From Acidimicrobiia bacterium (GTDB lineage Bacteria > Actinomycetota > Acidimicrobiia > IMCC26256 > PALSA-555), in NCBI GenBank assembly GCA_022865365.1, contig JALHSW010000413.1, positions 1-13,840 on the forward strand: a DNA stretch of 13,840 bases. The letters run 5' to 3'. Shown here piece after piece: positions 1 to 7,225 of this stretch; the stretch's first letter is position 1; every line of letters begins with the position of its first letter. The notes under the pieces are model-generated. The model made no database searches. It saw only the letters and a list, made by a program, of their open reading frames with translations, and was not told the origin of the DNA. Made by a program: the position numbers and the translations under genes.

Positions 1-610
1 CGAGGTGATCGCGTGCCTCACTGTCGAGCGTGAGCCCCTCGTCGGCGAGACCACGGGGGTCGGTCATCGCGTGTTGGAGCAACGTTCGCATCGCTACCGG
101 TCCGAGCGCCTCGAGGCGGAACAGCGTCGAGCGCGACAACAGTGGACCGGTGAGCGAGAAGAACGGGTTCTCCGTGGTCGCCCCGACCAGGATGAGGAGG
201 CCCTCTTCGACGTGAGGCAAGAGCGCGTCCTGCTGGGTGCGACTGAACCGATGGACCTCGTCGAGGAACAGGATCGTGCCCTGACCACGCTCACCGAGGC
301 GTGCACGAGCTCGCTCCGCCACCTCACGGACGTCCTTCACCCCTGCAGTCACCGCCGAGAGCGGTTCGAACGCCTTCGCCGTGTCGCCGGCGATGAGTCG
401 TGCCACCGTGGTCTTCCCGGTACCCGGAGGACCCCAGAGCACCAGCGACGAGAGGCGGTCGGCCTGGATGAGCGTGCGCAAGGGCCGACCGGGCCCCAGC
501 AGGTGCTCCTGGCCGACCACCTCGTCGAGCGATCGCGGCCGCAGGCGTGCGGCGAGCGGGGCGCGACGTCGGAGTCGGTCGTCGACCGCCGCACTGAACA
601 GGTCCGTCAT
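1..610 (-). CDS. rarA: Replication-associated recombination protein A (RarA/MgsA AAA+ ATPase), N-terminal part, cut by window edge
   Basis: My own minus-strand translation from the ATG at 610-608 runs open to base 1, giving 203 residues of a family usually near 440. It shows a complete AAA+ core: Walker A GPPGTGKTT (about residues 60-68), Walker B LFLDEVH (114-120, D117/E118) followed by RFSRTQQDALLPHVEEG, sensor 1 GATTENP (143-149) and an arginine-finger segment LLSRS (157-161). The DEVHRF...QQDALLP and GATTENPFFSL combination is typical of RarA/MgsA/WRNIP1 and separates it from RuvB, which is also in this window. Family members are cytosolic DNA-dependent ATPases acting at stalled replication forks with SSB. 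GGGGAG five bases before the ATG is a good ribosome binding site. The gene starts 16 bases after the aspS stop, so it probably sits in the rel-hisS-aspS transcript. The C-terminal tetramerisation domain lies outside the window. Confidence 0.93.
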   Translation of the reverse strand, partial: MTDLFSAAVDDRLRRRAPLAARLRPRSLDEVVGQEHLLGPGRPLRTLIQADRLSSLVLWGPPGTGKTTVARLIAGDTAKAFEPLSAVTAGVKDVREVAERARARLGERGQGTILFLDEVHRFSRTQQDALLPHVEEGLLILVGATTENPFFSLTGPLLSRSTLFRLEALGPVAMRTLLQHAMTDPRGLADEGLTLDSEARDHL

Positions 611-626
611 CCGCACTCCCCGCCGC

Positions 627-2411
627 TCAGGGCAACGGCCCGGACCGGCCGGACTGCCCCGATTGCTTCGACTTCGTGATCGAGAGGCCGAGCTCACGCA
701 GCTGTGCGGGCTCGATCGGGGTCGGTGCACCGGTGAGTGGATCGGCGCCCGACTGCGTCTTCGGGAACGCGATCACCTCGCGGATGTTCTCCTCACCGGC
801 GAGCAACGCGACGAGCCGGTCGACACCGAACGCGAACCCTGCGTGTGGCGGGGCCCCGTAGCGAAACGCGTCGAGGAGGAAGCCGAACCGAGCCCGCGCC
901 ACCTCGGGCTCGATGCCGAGAACCGAGAAGATCCGCGCTTGCACCTCGGCCGTGTGGATCCGGACGCTGCCCGAACCGAGCTCCCATCCGTTCAGGACGA
1001 GGTCGTACGCGAGCGAGCGCACGTCGAGCAGCTCGGCGCCGCTCCCGTGCTCCAGCAGCTCGAGATCGTCGGGGTGCGGCATGGTGAACGGGTGATGTGC
1101 CGGGATGGGACGCCCATCGTCGTCGATCGACTCGAAGAGAGGGAAGTCGACGATCCACGCGAGACGGCGACCGCCTTCACCGACGGGCGGACGACCCAGG
1201 TCGAGGCGGATCGCGCCGAGGACGTGATCCGCCATGCGTCGCGGCCCCGCCGCGAGCAGCAGGAGATCGCCCGGCGTCGCGCCGGTCACGTCGACGAGCC
1301 CGACCTGCTCGCCTTCGGACAGGAACTTTGCGACCGGGGCTTCCAGCATCCCTCCTTGTTGGACGCGCATCCACACGAGCCCGGGTGCACCGAGCTGCTT
1401 GGCGCGCTCGATGAGCCCATCCAGGCGTGAGCGTCCGAGGTCCCCTTGCCCGGGAACCCGCAGCGCCTTGACGGCAGCACCCTGGAACGCGCGGAACTCG
1501 GTCGCGGCGAAGACCTCGGTCGCGTCCACGAGCTCGAGCCCGAAGCGCAGGTCGGGCTTGTCGCTGCCGAAGCGCGCCATCGCCTCGTGCCACGAGAGCC
1601 GCTCGATCATCGGCGCGGCGTCGCCCGTCACCGCTTCGATCGCCGCGCCCACGACCTCACCGATGACACTCATCACATCCTCGGCGTCGGCGAAGCTCAT
1701 CTCCGCATCGAGCTGGGTGAACTCGAACTGACGATCGGCGCGCGGATCCTCGTCGCGCAGGCAACGGGCGATCTGGTAGTAGCGGTCGATGCCACCAACC
1801 ATGAGCAGCTGCTTGAACAGCTGGGGACTCTGCGGGAGCGCATAGCAGCGGCCCGGCGCCAAGCGCGACGGCACCACGAAGTCACGGGCGCCCTCGGGCG
1901 TCGACGCGATGAGCATCGGGGTCTCGACCTCGAGGAACCCCCGCGAACCCAGAGCGTCTCGCAACGCAGTGTTGAGCTTCGCCCGCAACCTCAGGTTCGA
2001 CTGCAGCCGACCACTCCGAAGGTCGAGGTACCGGTACTTGAGCCGCAGCATCTCGTCAGCCTCGGTCCGATCGTCGATCGGGATGGGTGCCGGATCCGCG
2101 GCGTTGAGGACCTCCACCGCGGTCGCCGCGATCTCCACGGCGCCGGTCGGGAGCTCGGCGTTCACCGTCCCGTCGGGACGGTCGCGGACGACGCCTTCGA
2201 CGCGCAGCACGTACTCGGCACGGATGCCGTGCGGGTCGGCACCGGTCGTTGCGTCGGGATCGATGACGACCTGCACGATCCCGGCTACGTCGCGGATGTC
2301 GAGGAACACGACGCCACCATGATCCCTGCGACTCGCAACCCAACCGCAGACCACGACCGTGTCGCCACACTGCGCCGGATCGATCTCGCCGGCGTAGTGG
2401 GTCCGCATCAT
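627..2411 (-). CDS. aspS: Aspartyl-tRNA synthetase, bacterial type, probably non-discriminating (Asp/Asn)
   Basis: Class II aminoacyl-tRNA synthetase of 594 residues, the normal length for the bacterial form. It charges tRNA-Asp with aspartate in the cytosol. An N-terminal OB-fold anticodon-binding domain (about 1-105, RRDHGG at 28-33) is followed by the catalytic core with the flipping-loop signature LPQSPQLFKQLL (192-203), motif 2 from RYYQIARCLRDEDPR (210 onward), a GAD insertion (about 290-410) and motif 3 GFAFGVDRLVALL (525-537). H31 and G81 appear to occupy the positions that, as I recall, mark non-discriminating enzymes (H31/G83 in Pseudomonas aeruginosa). Such enzymes also make Asp-tRNA-Asn for GatCAB amidation; GatCAB is not in this window. 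The start is ATG-ATG; the first ATG overlaps the hisS TGA, with GAGGA six bases upstream. The C-terminus ends in a short Ser/Gly-rich tail. Identity is certain; the tRNA specificity is inferred. Confidence 0.97.
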   Translation of the reverse strand: MMRTHYAGEIDPAQCGDTVVVCGWVASRRDHGGVVFLDIRDVAGIVQVVIDPDATTGADPHGIRAEYVLRVEGVVRDRPDGTVNAELPTGAVEIAATAVEVLNAADPAPIPIDDRTEADEMLRLKYRYLDLRSGRLQSNLRLRAKLNTALRDALGSRGFLEVETPMLIASTPEGARDFVVPSRLAPGRCYALPQSPQLFKQLLMVGGIDRYYQIARCLRDEDPRADRQFEFTQLDAEMSFADAEDVMSVIGEVVGAAIEAVTGDAAPMIERLSWHEAMARFGSDKPDLRFGLELVDATEVFAATEFRAFQGAAVKALRVPGQGDLGRSRLDGLIERAKQLGAPGLVWMRVQQGGMLEAPVAKFLSEGEQVGLVDVTGATPGDLLLLAAGPRRMADHVLGAIRLDLGRPPVGEGGRRLAWIVDFPLFESIDDDGRPIPAHHPFTMPHPDDLELLEHGSGAELLDVRSLAYDLVLNGWELGSGSVRIHTAEVQARIFSVLGIEPEVARARFGFLLDAFRYGAPPHAGFAFGVDRLVALLAGEENIREVIAFPKTQSGADPLTGAPTPIEPAQLRELGLSITKSKQSGQSGRSGPLP

Positions 2412-3706
2412 TGGTGTTCCTCAGTGAGTCCGGGCGCCTCTCGTCGGGCCCGGATCCACCCGGCAACCTGCTCCCGGGGGACCTCGAGCTGTGCCTCGTC
2501 CGTCCGCAGGTTCTTGACTCCGACAGCGTCGCGCTCGGCCTCGGCTCGACCGAGCATGACCGCGTAGGCGGCACCCGAGCGGTCGGCGACCTTCCACTGA
2601 GCCTTCACGGAGCGGCCACCGTAGGTGCGGTCGGCCCGAAGACCCGATTCGCGGAGCGCCGCGACGAGAACGGCCACCGTCCCGTCACCCACGCCATCGA
2701 TGACGAACGCGTCGAGCCCGGGACCCGGGTCGAGAAGCAGGTCTTCAGCTTCACAGGCGATGAGCACCCGCTCGATGCCGATCCCGAACCCGATCCCCGG
2801 GGTGACCGGTCCACCCATCTCCTCGGCGAGCTGGTCGTAGCGTCCCCCGCCACCAACCGCGTTCTGGGCTCCGTCGAGCGCGTCGCTGGCGAACTCGAAC
2901 GTGGTGGACGTGTAGTAGTCGAAGCCGCGCACGAGTCGCGGGTCCAGCTCGTACGGGATCCCCAACGCGTCCAGGCCGCGCTGCACATGCTCGAAGTGCT
3001 CGCGCTCCTCGTCGCCCAGATGCTCGGTGATCTGCGGCGCGCGCTCGAGCACGTCCTGCCACTTCTCCTTTTTGGCATCGAGGAGGCGGAGTGGGTGCTG
3101 CTCGGCCCGTGCACGGAACTCGTCGCCGAGGCCGTCGGCGTGCGAGAGCAGGTAGTCACGAAGCACAGCCACGTACCGGGCCCGGTCCTGAGGAGCACCC
3201 ATCGAGTTCACGATCAGCCGCACCCGGCGAAGCCCGAGATCCGTGTAGAACCCGTGTGCGAGCGCCACCACCTCGACATCGACGTCGGGGTCGTCGACCC
3301 CGAGCACCTCGGCGCCGAGCTGCCAGTGCTGGCGGTACCGGCCCTTCTGGGGGCGCTCGTAGCGGAAGTTCGGGGCGACGTACCAGGTCTTCCACGGTGG
3401 CGTCGGTCGGTGCTGGACGTACGCGCGCACGACCGGCGCAGTGCCCTCGGGACGCAGGGCCAGCGACCGCCCACCGCGGTCGGTGAGCTCGTACATCTCC
3501 TTGCGTACGACGTCGCTCGACGCCCCGACCCGCTGGAACACCTCGACATGCTCGAAGATCGGGGTGACGACAAGCCCGTACCCGAAGCGCGCGGCGCGCT
3601 CGGCGAAGGTCGCGACGATCTGCATCCACCGCTCGGACTGCGGCGGCAGCACATCGTGGGTTCCTACGGGCGAGCGGTAGGTGGACGCGTCGTCTCGTTC
3701 ACTCAT
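2408..3706 (-). CDS. hisS: Histidyl-tRNA synthetase
   Basis: Class II synthetase of 432 residues, typical for bacterial HisRS, which charges tRNA-His with histidine in the cytosol. Visible signatures are the N-terminal GTHDVLPP (15-22), EGTAPVVRAY (87-96), motif 2 FRYERPQKGRYRQHWQLG (114-131), the histidine-specific HisA loop LVRGFDYYT (258-266) and the HisB/motif region GGGGRYDQL (285-293), followed by GFGIGIERVLI (motif 3, about 306-316). The last ~100 residues form the alpha/beta anticodon-binding domain. All expected catalytic elements are present, which argues against a HisZ-type paralogue. The ATG overlaps the rel TGA by four bases (ATGA) and the gene's own TGA overlaps the aspS ATG, so rel-hisS-aspS look translationally coupled. 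The ribosome binding site before the ATG is weak, consistent with re-initiation from rel. Confidence 0.97.
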   Translation of the reverse strand: MSERDDASTYRSPVGTHDVLPPQSERWMQIVATFAERAARFGYGLVVTPIFEHVEVFQRVGASSDVVRKEMYELTDRGGRSLALRPEGTAPVVRAYVQHRPTPPWKTWYVAPNFRYERPQKGRYRQHWQLGAEVLGVDDPDVDVEVVALAHGFYTDLGLRRVRLIVNSMGAPQDRARYVAVLRDYLLSHADGLGDEFRARAEQHPLRLLDAKKEKWQDVLERAPQITEHLGDEEREHFEHVQRGLDALGIPYELDPRLVRGFDYYTSTTFEFASDALDGAQNAVGGGGRYDQLAEEMGGPVTPGIGFGIGIERVLIACEAEDLLLDPGPGLDAFVIDGVGDGTVAVLVAALRESGLRADRTYGGRSVKAQWKVADRSGAAYAVMLGRAEAERDAVGVKNLRTDEAQLEVPREQVAGWIRARREAPGLTEEHQ

Positions 3707-5943
3707 GTGCGCGCTGCGGCTCCGGGGAGCACGCGGTACGCGTCATAGACCGAGTCGACCCGTTGGATCGACTTCAGGATCGAATCCAGATGGCTCGGAT
3801 CGGCCAGCTCGAACTCGAACCGGAAACGCGCCACGCGATCACTCGAAGTCTGCGACGTGCTGGTGAGGATGTTCACATGACCTTCGGCGAGAACCTCGGC
3901 GACGTCTCGCAACAGCCGCGACCGATCCAGTGCTTCGATCTCGACCGAGACGACGAAGGTGGCCGTCTCGTCATGGTCCCACTCGACCTCGATGACCCGC
4001 TGCGCCTGCTCTGCGAGCGACACCGCGTTCGCACAATCGCTGCGATGGACGGAGACCCCGCGTCCCCGGGTGACGAAACCCATGATCTCGTCGCCGGGTA
4101 CCGGCGTGCAGCAGCGCGAGAGCCGTACCATCACGTCGTCGAGACCCTCGACGTGGACGCCGGCGGCACGGCGGCCGTGCGATCGCGCTCGCGGTGGTCG
4201 TTGCGTCGTGACCGGAAGTTGCTCTTCCCCGCCGCGCAGCTCGCGCTGCACGCGCTGCGCAACGCCCCGCGCCGACACATGACCCTGTCCGATCGCCGCG
4301 TAGAGCGCATCCAGATCGGCGTAATGCATCGAATCCGCAACGGCCGCGACGACGGTCGTCTGCGCGATCCCCTGTACCGGCAATCCTTCCTTGCGCAACG
4401 CCCTGACGAGCTCTTCGCGTCCCGTGTCCATCGCATCCACGCGACGCTCCCGGGAGAACCACTGCCGGACCTTCGAACGGGCACGAGGCGTGCGCACGAA
4501 CTGCAGCCAGTCGCGACTCGGCCCGGCACCGGCGACCTTGCTCGTGAAGATCTCGATCGTCGATCCCGAGTCGAGCGTCCCGTCGAGCGGGACGAGTCGG
4601 CCGTTCACGCGTGCACCGATGCAGCGGTGCCCGACCTCGGTGTGGATCGCGTACGCGAAGTCGACCGGTGTGGCCCCGGTCGGGAGGGTGACGACCTTGC
4701 CCTTCGGTGTGAAGACGAACAACTCGTCCTGCTCGAGGTCGATCTTGAGCGTGTCGAGGAACTCGGCGGGGTCGTTCGTGTCGTGCTGCCAGTCGACCAT
4801 GCGTTGGAGCCACGCGAGGTCCTCGGCGCGTGAGCGTTCCTTGTATCCCCAGTGCGCCGCGATGCCGTACTCGGCCCTGCGATGCATCTCCGTCGTTCGG
4901 ATCTGCACCTCGACCGGCTTGCCCTGCGGACCGACGACCGTCGTGTGCAAGGACTGATAGAGGTTGAACTTGGGCATCGCGATGTAGTCCTTGAACCGGC
5001 CCTGCACCGGCGACCACAGCGAGTGGAGCGAACCGAGCGCGCCGTAGCAGTCCTTCACCGAGTCGACGATCACTCGCACGCCCACGAGGTCCTGGACCTG
5101 ATCGAACTCGCGTCCGCGTACGATCATCTTCTCGTAGATCGACCAGTAGTGCTTCGGACGTCCGTGAACCTGCGCCTCGATGTGCACGTCGGCCAGACGA
5201 TCCTTCAGCTGGGAGAGCACGAGCTCGAGGTGCTCCTCCCGCTCCGGCGCGCGGGTAGCCACCATCTGCTCGATCTCCGCGTAGCGCTTCGGGTGGAGCA
5301 CCGCGAAGGCGAGGTCCTCGAGCTGCCACTTGACGTCGGCGATGCCGAGACGGTGCGCAAGGGGTGCGTACACGTCGAGGGTCTCCTGTGCGATGCGGAC
5401 CTGCTTCGCTTCCGGCAACGACGCGATCGTGCGCATGTTGTGCAGTCGATCCGCGAGCTTGATGAGCAGGACACGGATGTCGCTCGCCATCGCGACGAGC
5501 ATCTTGCGGATGGTCGCGGCCTGCTGCTGCTCCCGCGAATCGAACTGGAGGCGGTCGAGCTTGGTGACGCCGTCGACGATGCGAGCGATCTCCGTGCCGA
5601 AGCCATCCTCCAGGCCCGAGACCGTGAGCGGTGTGTCCTCCACGGCGTCGTGGAGCAGGGCCGCGGCGACGGTGACGTCGTCGAGGCCCAGCTCAGCGAG
5701 GATGGTCGCCACCCCGAGTGGATGTGCGATGTAGGGCTCCCCGGACCGACGCACCTGGTCGGCGTGGACGTCGCGCGCGACCTCGAACGCCTGCACGATC
5801 AATGCGGTGTCGGCGCGCCGGTGCCGCTTCTGGTACGCCCCGAGGAGTGGGGCGAGGTCGTCATCGACCTGGGATCGCCGCCACGGAAGCGGGAGGCCGG
5901 ACCGGCGCTCCGGTCGCTCCGGGCGCAGCTCGAGGGTGCTCAT
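3703..5943 (-). CDS. rel: Bifunctional (p)ppGpp synthetase/hydrolase Rel (RelA/SpoT family)
   Basis: Long RelA/SpoT homologue of 746 residues that makes and degrades the stringent-response alarmone (p)ppGpp. The HD hydrolase domain looks intact (H74, H98-D99 in LLHDAVEDT, D165 in LADRLHNM). The synthetase domain has RFKD (316-319), the basic RXKD form found in bifunctional enzymes, then YQSLHTTV (329-336), EVQIRT (345-350) and EYGIAAHW (358-365). The C-terminal half has TGS (about 406-468), a helical region, the conserved SRCCTP zinc-finger-like segment (C611, C612, with SDC at 635-637) and ACT (about 662-739). I chose the ATG at 5943. An upstream ATG at 5955 overlaps a TACGAT -10 box, and a longer reading frame back to 6297 only covers the Pro/Arg-rich shadow of secF. 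The gene follows secF after 58 bases and overlaps hisS by four. The apt gene often found between secF and rel in actinobacteria is absent. Confidence 0.96.
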   Translation of the reverse strand: MSTLELRPERPERRSGLPLPWRRSQVDDDLAPLLGAYQKRHRRADTALIVQAFEVARDVHADQVRRSGEPYIAHPLGVATILAELGLDDVTVAAALLHDAVEDTPLTVSGLEDGFGTEIARIVDGVTKLDRLQFDSREQQQAATIRKMLVAMASDIRVLLIKLADRLHNMRTIASLPEAKQVRIAQETLDVYAPLAHRLGIADVKWQLEDLAFAVLHPKRYAEIEQMVATRAPEREEHLELVLSQLKDRLADVHIEAQVHGRPKHYWSIYEKMIVRGREFDQVQDLVGVRVIVDSVKDCYGALGSLHSLWSPVQGRFKDYIAMPKFNLYQSLHTTVVGPQGKPVEVQIRTTEMHRRAEYGIAAHWGYKERSRAEDLAWLQRMVDWQHDTNDPAEFLDTLKIDLEQDELFVFTPKGKVVTLPTGATPVDFAYAIHTEVGHRCIGARVNGRLVPLDGTLDSGSTIEIFTSKVAGAGPSRDWLQFVRTPRARSKVRQWFSRERRVDAMDTGREELVRALRKEGLPVQGIAQTTVVAAVADSMHYADLDALYAAIGQGHVSARGVAQRVQRELRGGEEQLPVTTQRPPRARSHGRRAAGVHVEGLDDVMVRLSRCCTPVPGDEIMGFVTRGRGVSVHRSDCANAVSLAEQAQRVIEVEWDHDETATFVVSVEIEALDRSRLLRDVAEVLAEGHVNILTSTSQTSSDRVARFRFEFELADPSHLDSILKSIQRVDSVYDAYRVLPGAAART

Positions 5944-5953
5944 CTCCCCCACC

Positions 5954-5959
5954 ATCGTA
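5954..5959 (-). promoter_or_regulatory. Candidate -10 box (TACGAT) for rel, near-leaderless
   Basis: TACGAT on the minus strand matches the actinobacterial TANNNT -10 pattern. Ten bases separate it from the chosen rel ATG (5943), so a start 6-8 bases downstream would leave a leader of only about 2-4 bases. No convincing TTGACA-like -35 was found about 17 bases upstream. The run GGGGGAG sits directly against the ATG, too close to act as an ordinary ribosome binding site, which fits leaderless or near-leaderless translation. Sequence match only. Confidence 0.45.
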
Positions 5960-5986
5960 GGCGGGAGCGGGTTCGGGCCGGTGCTG

Positions 5987-5999
5987 CTCGCGACGCGAG
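5987..5999. repeat. 13-base inverted repeat between secF and rel
   Basis: CTCGCG and CGCGAG flank a single central base, forming a perfect 13-base inverted repeat two bases after the secF stop codon and upstream of the rel -10 box. As RNA it could form a 5-bp stem with a 3-base loop. No U-run follows, so it is a poor intrinsic terminator. It could be a small operator, a weak RNA stem or chance in GC-rich DNA. Confidence 0.3.
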
Positions 6000-6001
6000 G
6001 G

Positions 6002-7225
6002 TCAGTGCCGCTTGCGCCGCCGTTGCCGGCGCGGCCGCGGCGCGATCGGCCCGTCGGGGCGAGTCGGCGAGGGCGGGGTGGCGTCGGCCGGCGCCACGGC
6101 ACCGGTCGGCTCATCGGGCGCCGCCTGATCGGACGCCGGCTGATCGGGCGTCGGCCGGTCGCGCACCGGCGCCCCGGCCGCAGGCACCGCAGGGGCAACC
6201 GTGGCGCCGCCGGCCGGTGGGGTGGCCCGGACCATCTGGGCCACCGAGCGTTCGCGCAGCGCCGCGTTCCGCGGCTCACGCTCCTTGATCCACGCAAGGA
6301 TCGGCGTCGCCACGAAGATCGACGAGTACGCCCCGACGAGGAGCCCCACGAAGAGCGCCAGCGCGAAGTCGCGCAGGGTCGCTGCCCCGAGGATCCCGCT
6401 CCCGACGACGAGCAGCGATGCCACCGGGAGCAGCGCCACGAACGAGGTGTTGATCGACCGCATGAGGACCTGGTTCATGGAGCGGTTCACCATCGACGAA
6501 TAGGTGTCACCCCGCTCGGTCCCCAGCGCGGCGGTGTTCTCGTTGATCTTGTCGAACACCACCACGGTGTCGTAGAGCGAGAACCCGAGGATCGTGAGGA
6601 AGGCCACGACGGTCCCGGGTGTGACCTCGAAGCCGGTGATCGCGTACACCCCGACCGTGATCACGATGTCGTGCACAACCGCGATGATCGCCGACAGCGC
6701 CATCTTCCACTCGAAGCGGAATGTGAGGTACGCCGCGATCAGGATGAAGAAGAAGAAGAGCGCAGTGAGCGCCTTACGGCTGACCTGATCCCCCCAGGTC
6801 GGCCCGACCGTCACGATCGAGACGGTCGACTCGCCGACCCCGGCGTACTTCGCGAGCGCCGCCGTGATCGCGTCCTGCTGCGCAGGCTTGAGCTCTTGGG
6901 TCTGCACCCGCACCGCGTCGTTGCCGAGCACGAGGACCTTTGCGTCGGTCGCCGACGTGTCGGCCAGCGCCTGGCGGACCTGCTCGGCCGAAGCCGCGCC
7001 GCTCGCGCGTCGCACCTCCCACTGCGTACCGCCCTCGAAGTCGATGCCGAGGTTCAGGCCCGAGTACACGAGCGCGATCAACGAGATCAGGACAGCAGTA
7101 CCCGAGAGGAGCGCCCAGAGCTTCGACCGACCGATGAAGTCGAAGCTGGTTCGCTCGTGGTAGATGTCGCCAACGGTTCCCCGGAGTCCCCGACGGCGGT
7201 GGACCGGCGCAACCGTCGCGGTCAT
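6002..7225 (-). CDS. secF: Protein translocase subunit SecF, with Pro/Ala-rich basic C-terminal tail
   Basis: RND-related membrane protein that works with SecD and SecYEG to drive late steps of protein export using the proton-motive force. The 407 residues contain TM1 (about 36-56), the family motif NLGIDFEGGTQWE (58-70), an extracytoplasmic domain (about 70-150), then TM2-TM6, starting with ALFFFFILIAAYLTF (155-169). The conserved TM4-region motif GFSLYDTVVVFDKINEN (214-230) has D219 at the expected proton-pathway position. Residues from about 335 to the end are not part of the SecF fold: they are Pro/Ala/Asp-rich, contain three pentapeptide repeats (359-373) and end in RPRRQRRRKRH. That cytoplasmic tail makes the protein longer than the common ~300-330-residue form. 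The ATG overlaps the secD TGA by four bases, with GGGGGTG five bases upstream as ribosome binding site. Confidence 0.95.
   Translation of the reverse strand: MTATVAPVHRRRGLRGTVGDIYHERTSFDFIGRSKLWALLSGTAVLISLIALVYSGLNLGIDFEGGTQWEVRRASGAASAEQVRQALADTSATDAKVLVLGNDAVRVQTQELKPAQQDAITAALAKYAGVGESTVSIVTVGPTWGDQVSRKALTALFFFFILIAAYLTFRFEWKMALSAIIAVVHDIVITVGVYAITGFEVTPGTVVAFLTILGFSLYDTVVVFDKINENTAALGTERGDTYSSMVNRSMNQVLMRSINTSFVALLPVASLLVVGSGILGAATLRDFALALFVGLLVGAYSSIFVATPILAWIKEREPRNAALRERSVAQMVRATPPAGGATVAPAVPAAGAPVRDRPTPDQPASDQAAPDEPTGAVAPADATPPSPTRPDGPIAPRPRRQRRRKRH
6107..6151 (-). repeat. Imperfect 15-base tandem repeat coding pentapeptides in the SecF tail
   Basis: Three in-frame 15-base units encode TPDQP, ASDQA and APDEP (SecF residues 359-373). 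The nucleotide units share a CTGATCGG-like core on the plus strand, so the similarity is at DNA as well as protein level and suggests local duplication in a disordered tail. Copy-number change would keep the frame. Confidence 0.6.

Noticed and set aside
361..375. GTTCGAAC near 364 as a second LexA site
   Set aside because: It is a short palindrome inside the rarA coding region without the CGAAC-N4-GTTCG layout.
2411..3748. 445-codon open frame on the plus strand
   Set aside because: Exact antisense of hisS; no motif and no ribosome binding site of note.
5944..6297. N-terminal extension of Rel of 118 residues
   Set aside because: Its sequence is Pro/Arg-rich out-of-frame secF. The rel family starts close to the chosen ATG, and the nearest alternative ATG overlaps the -10 box.
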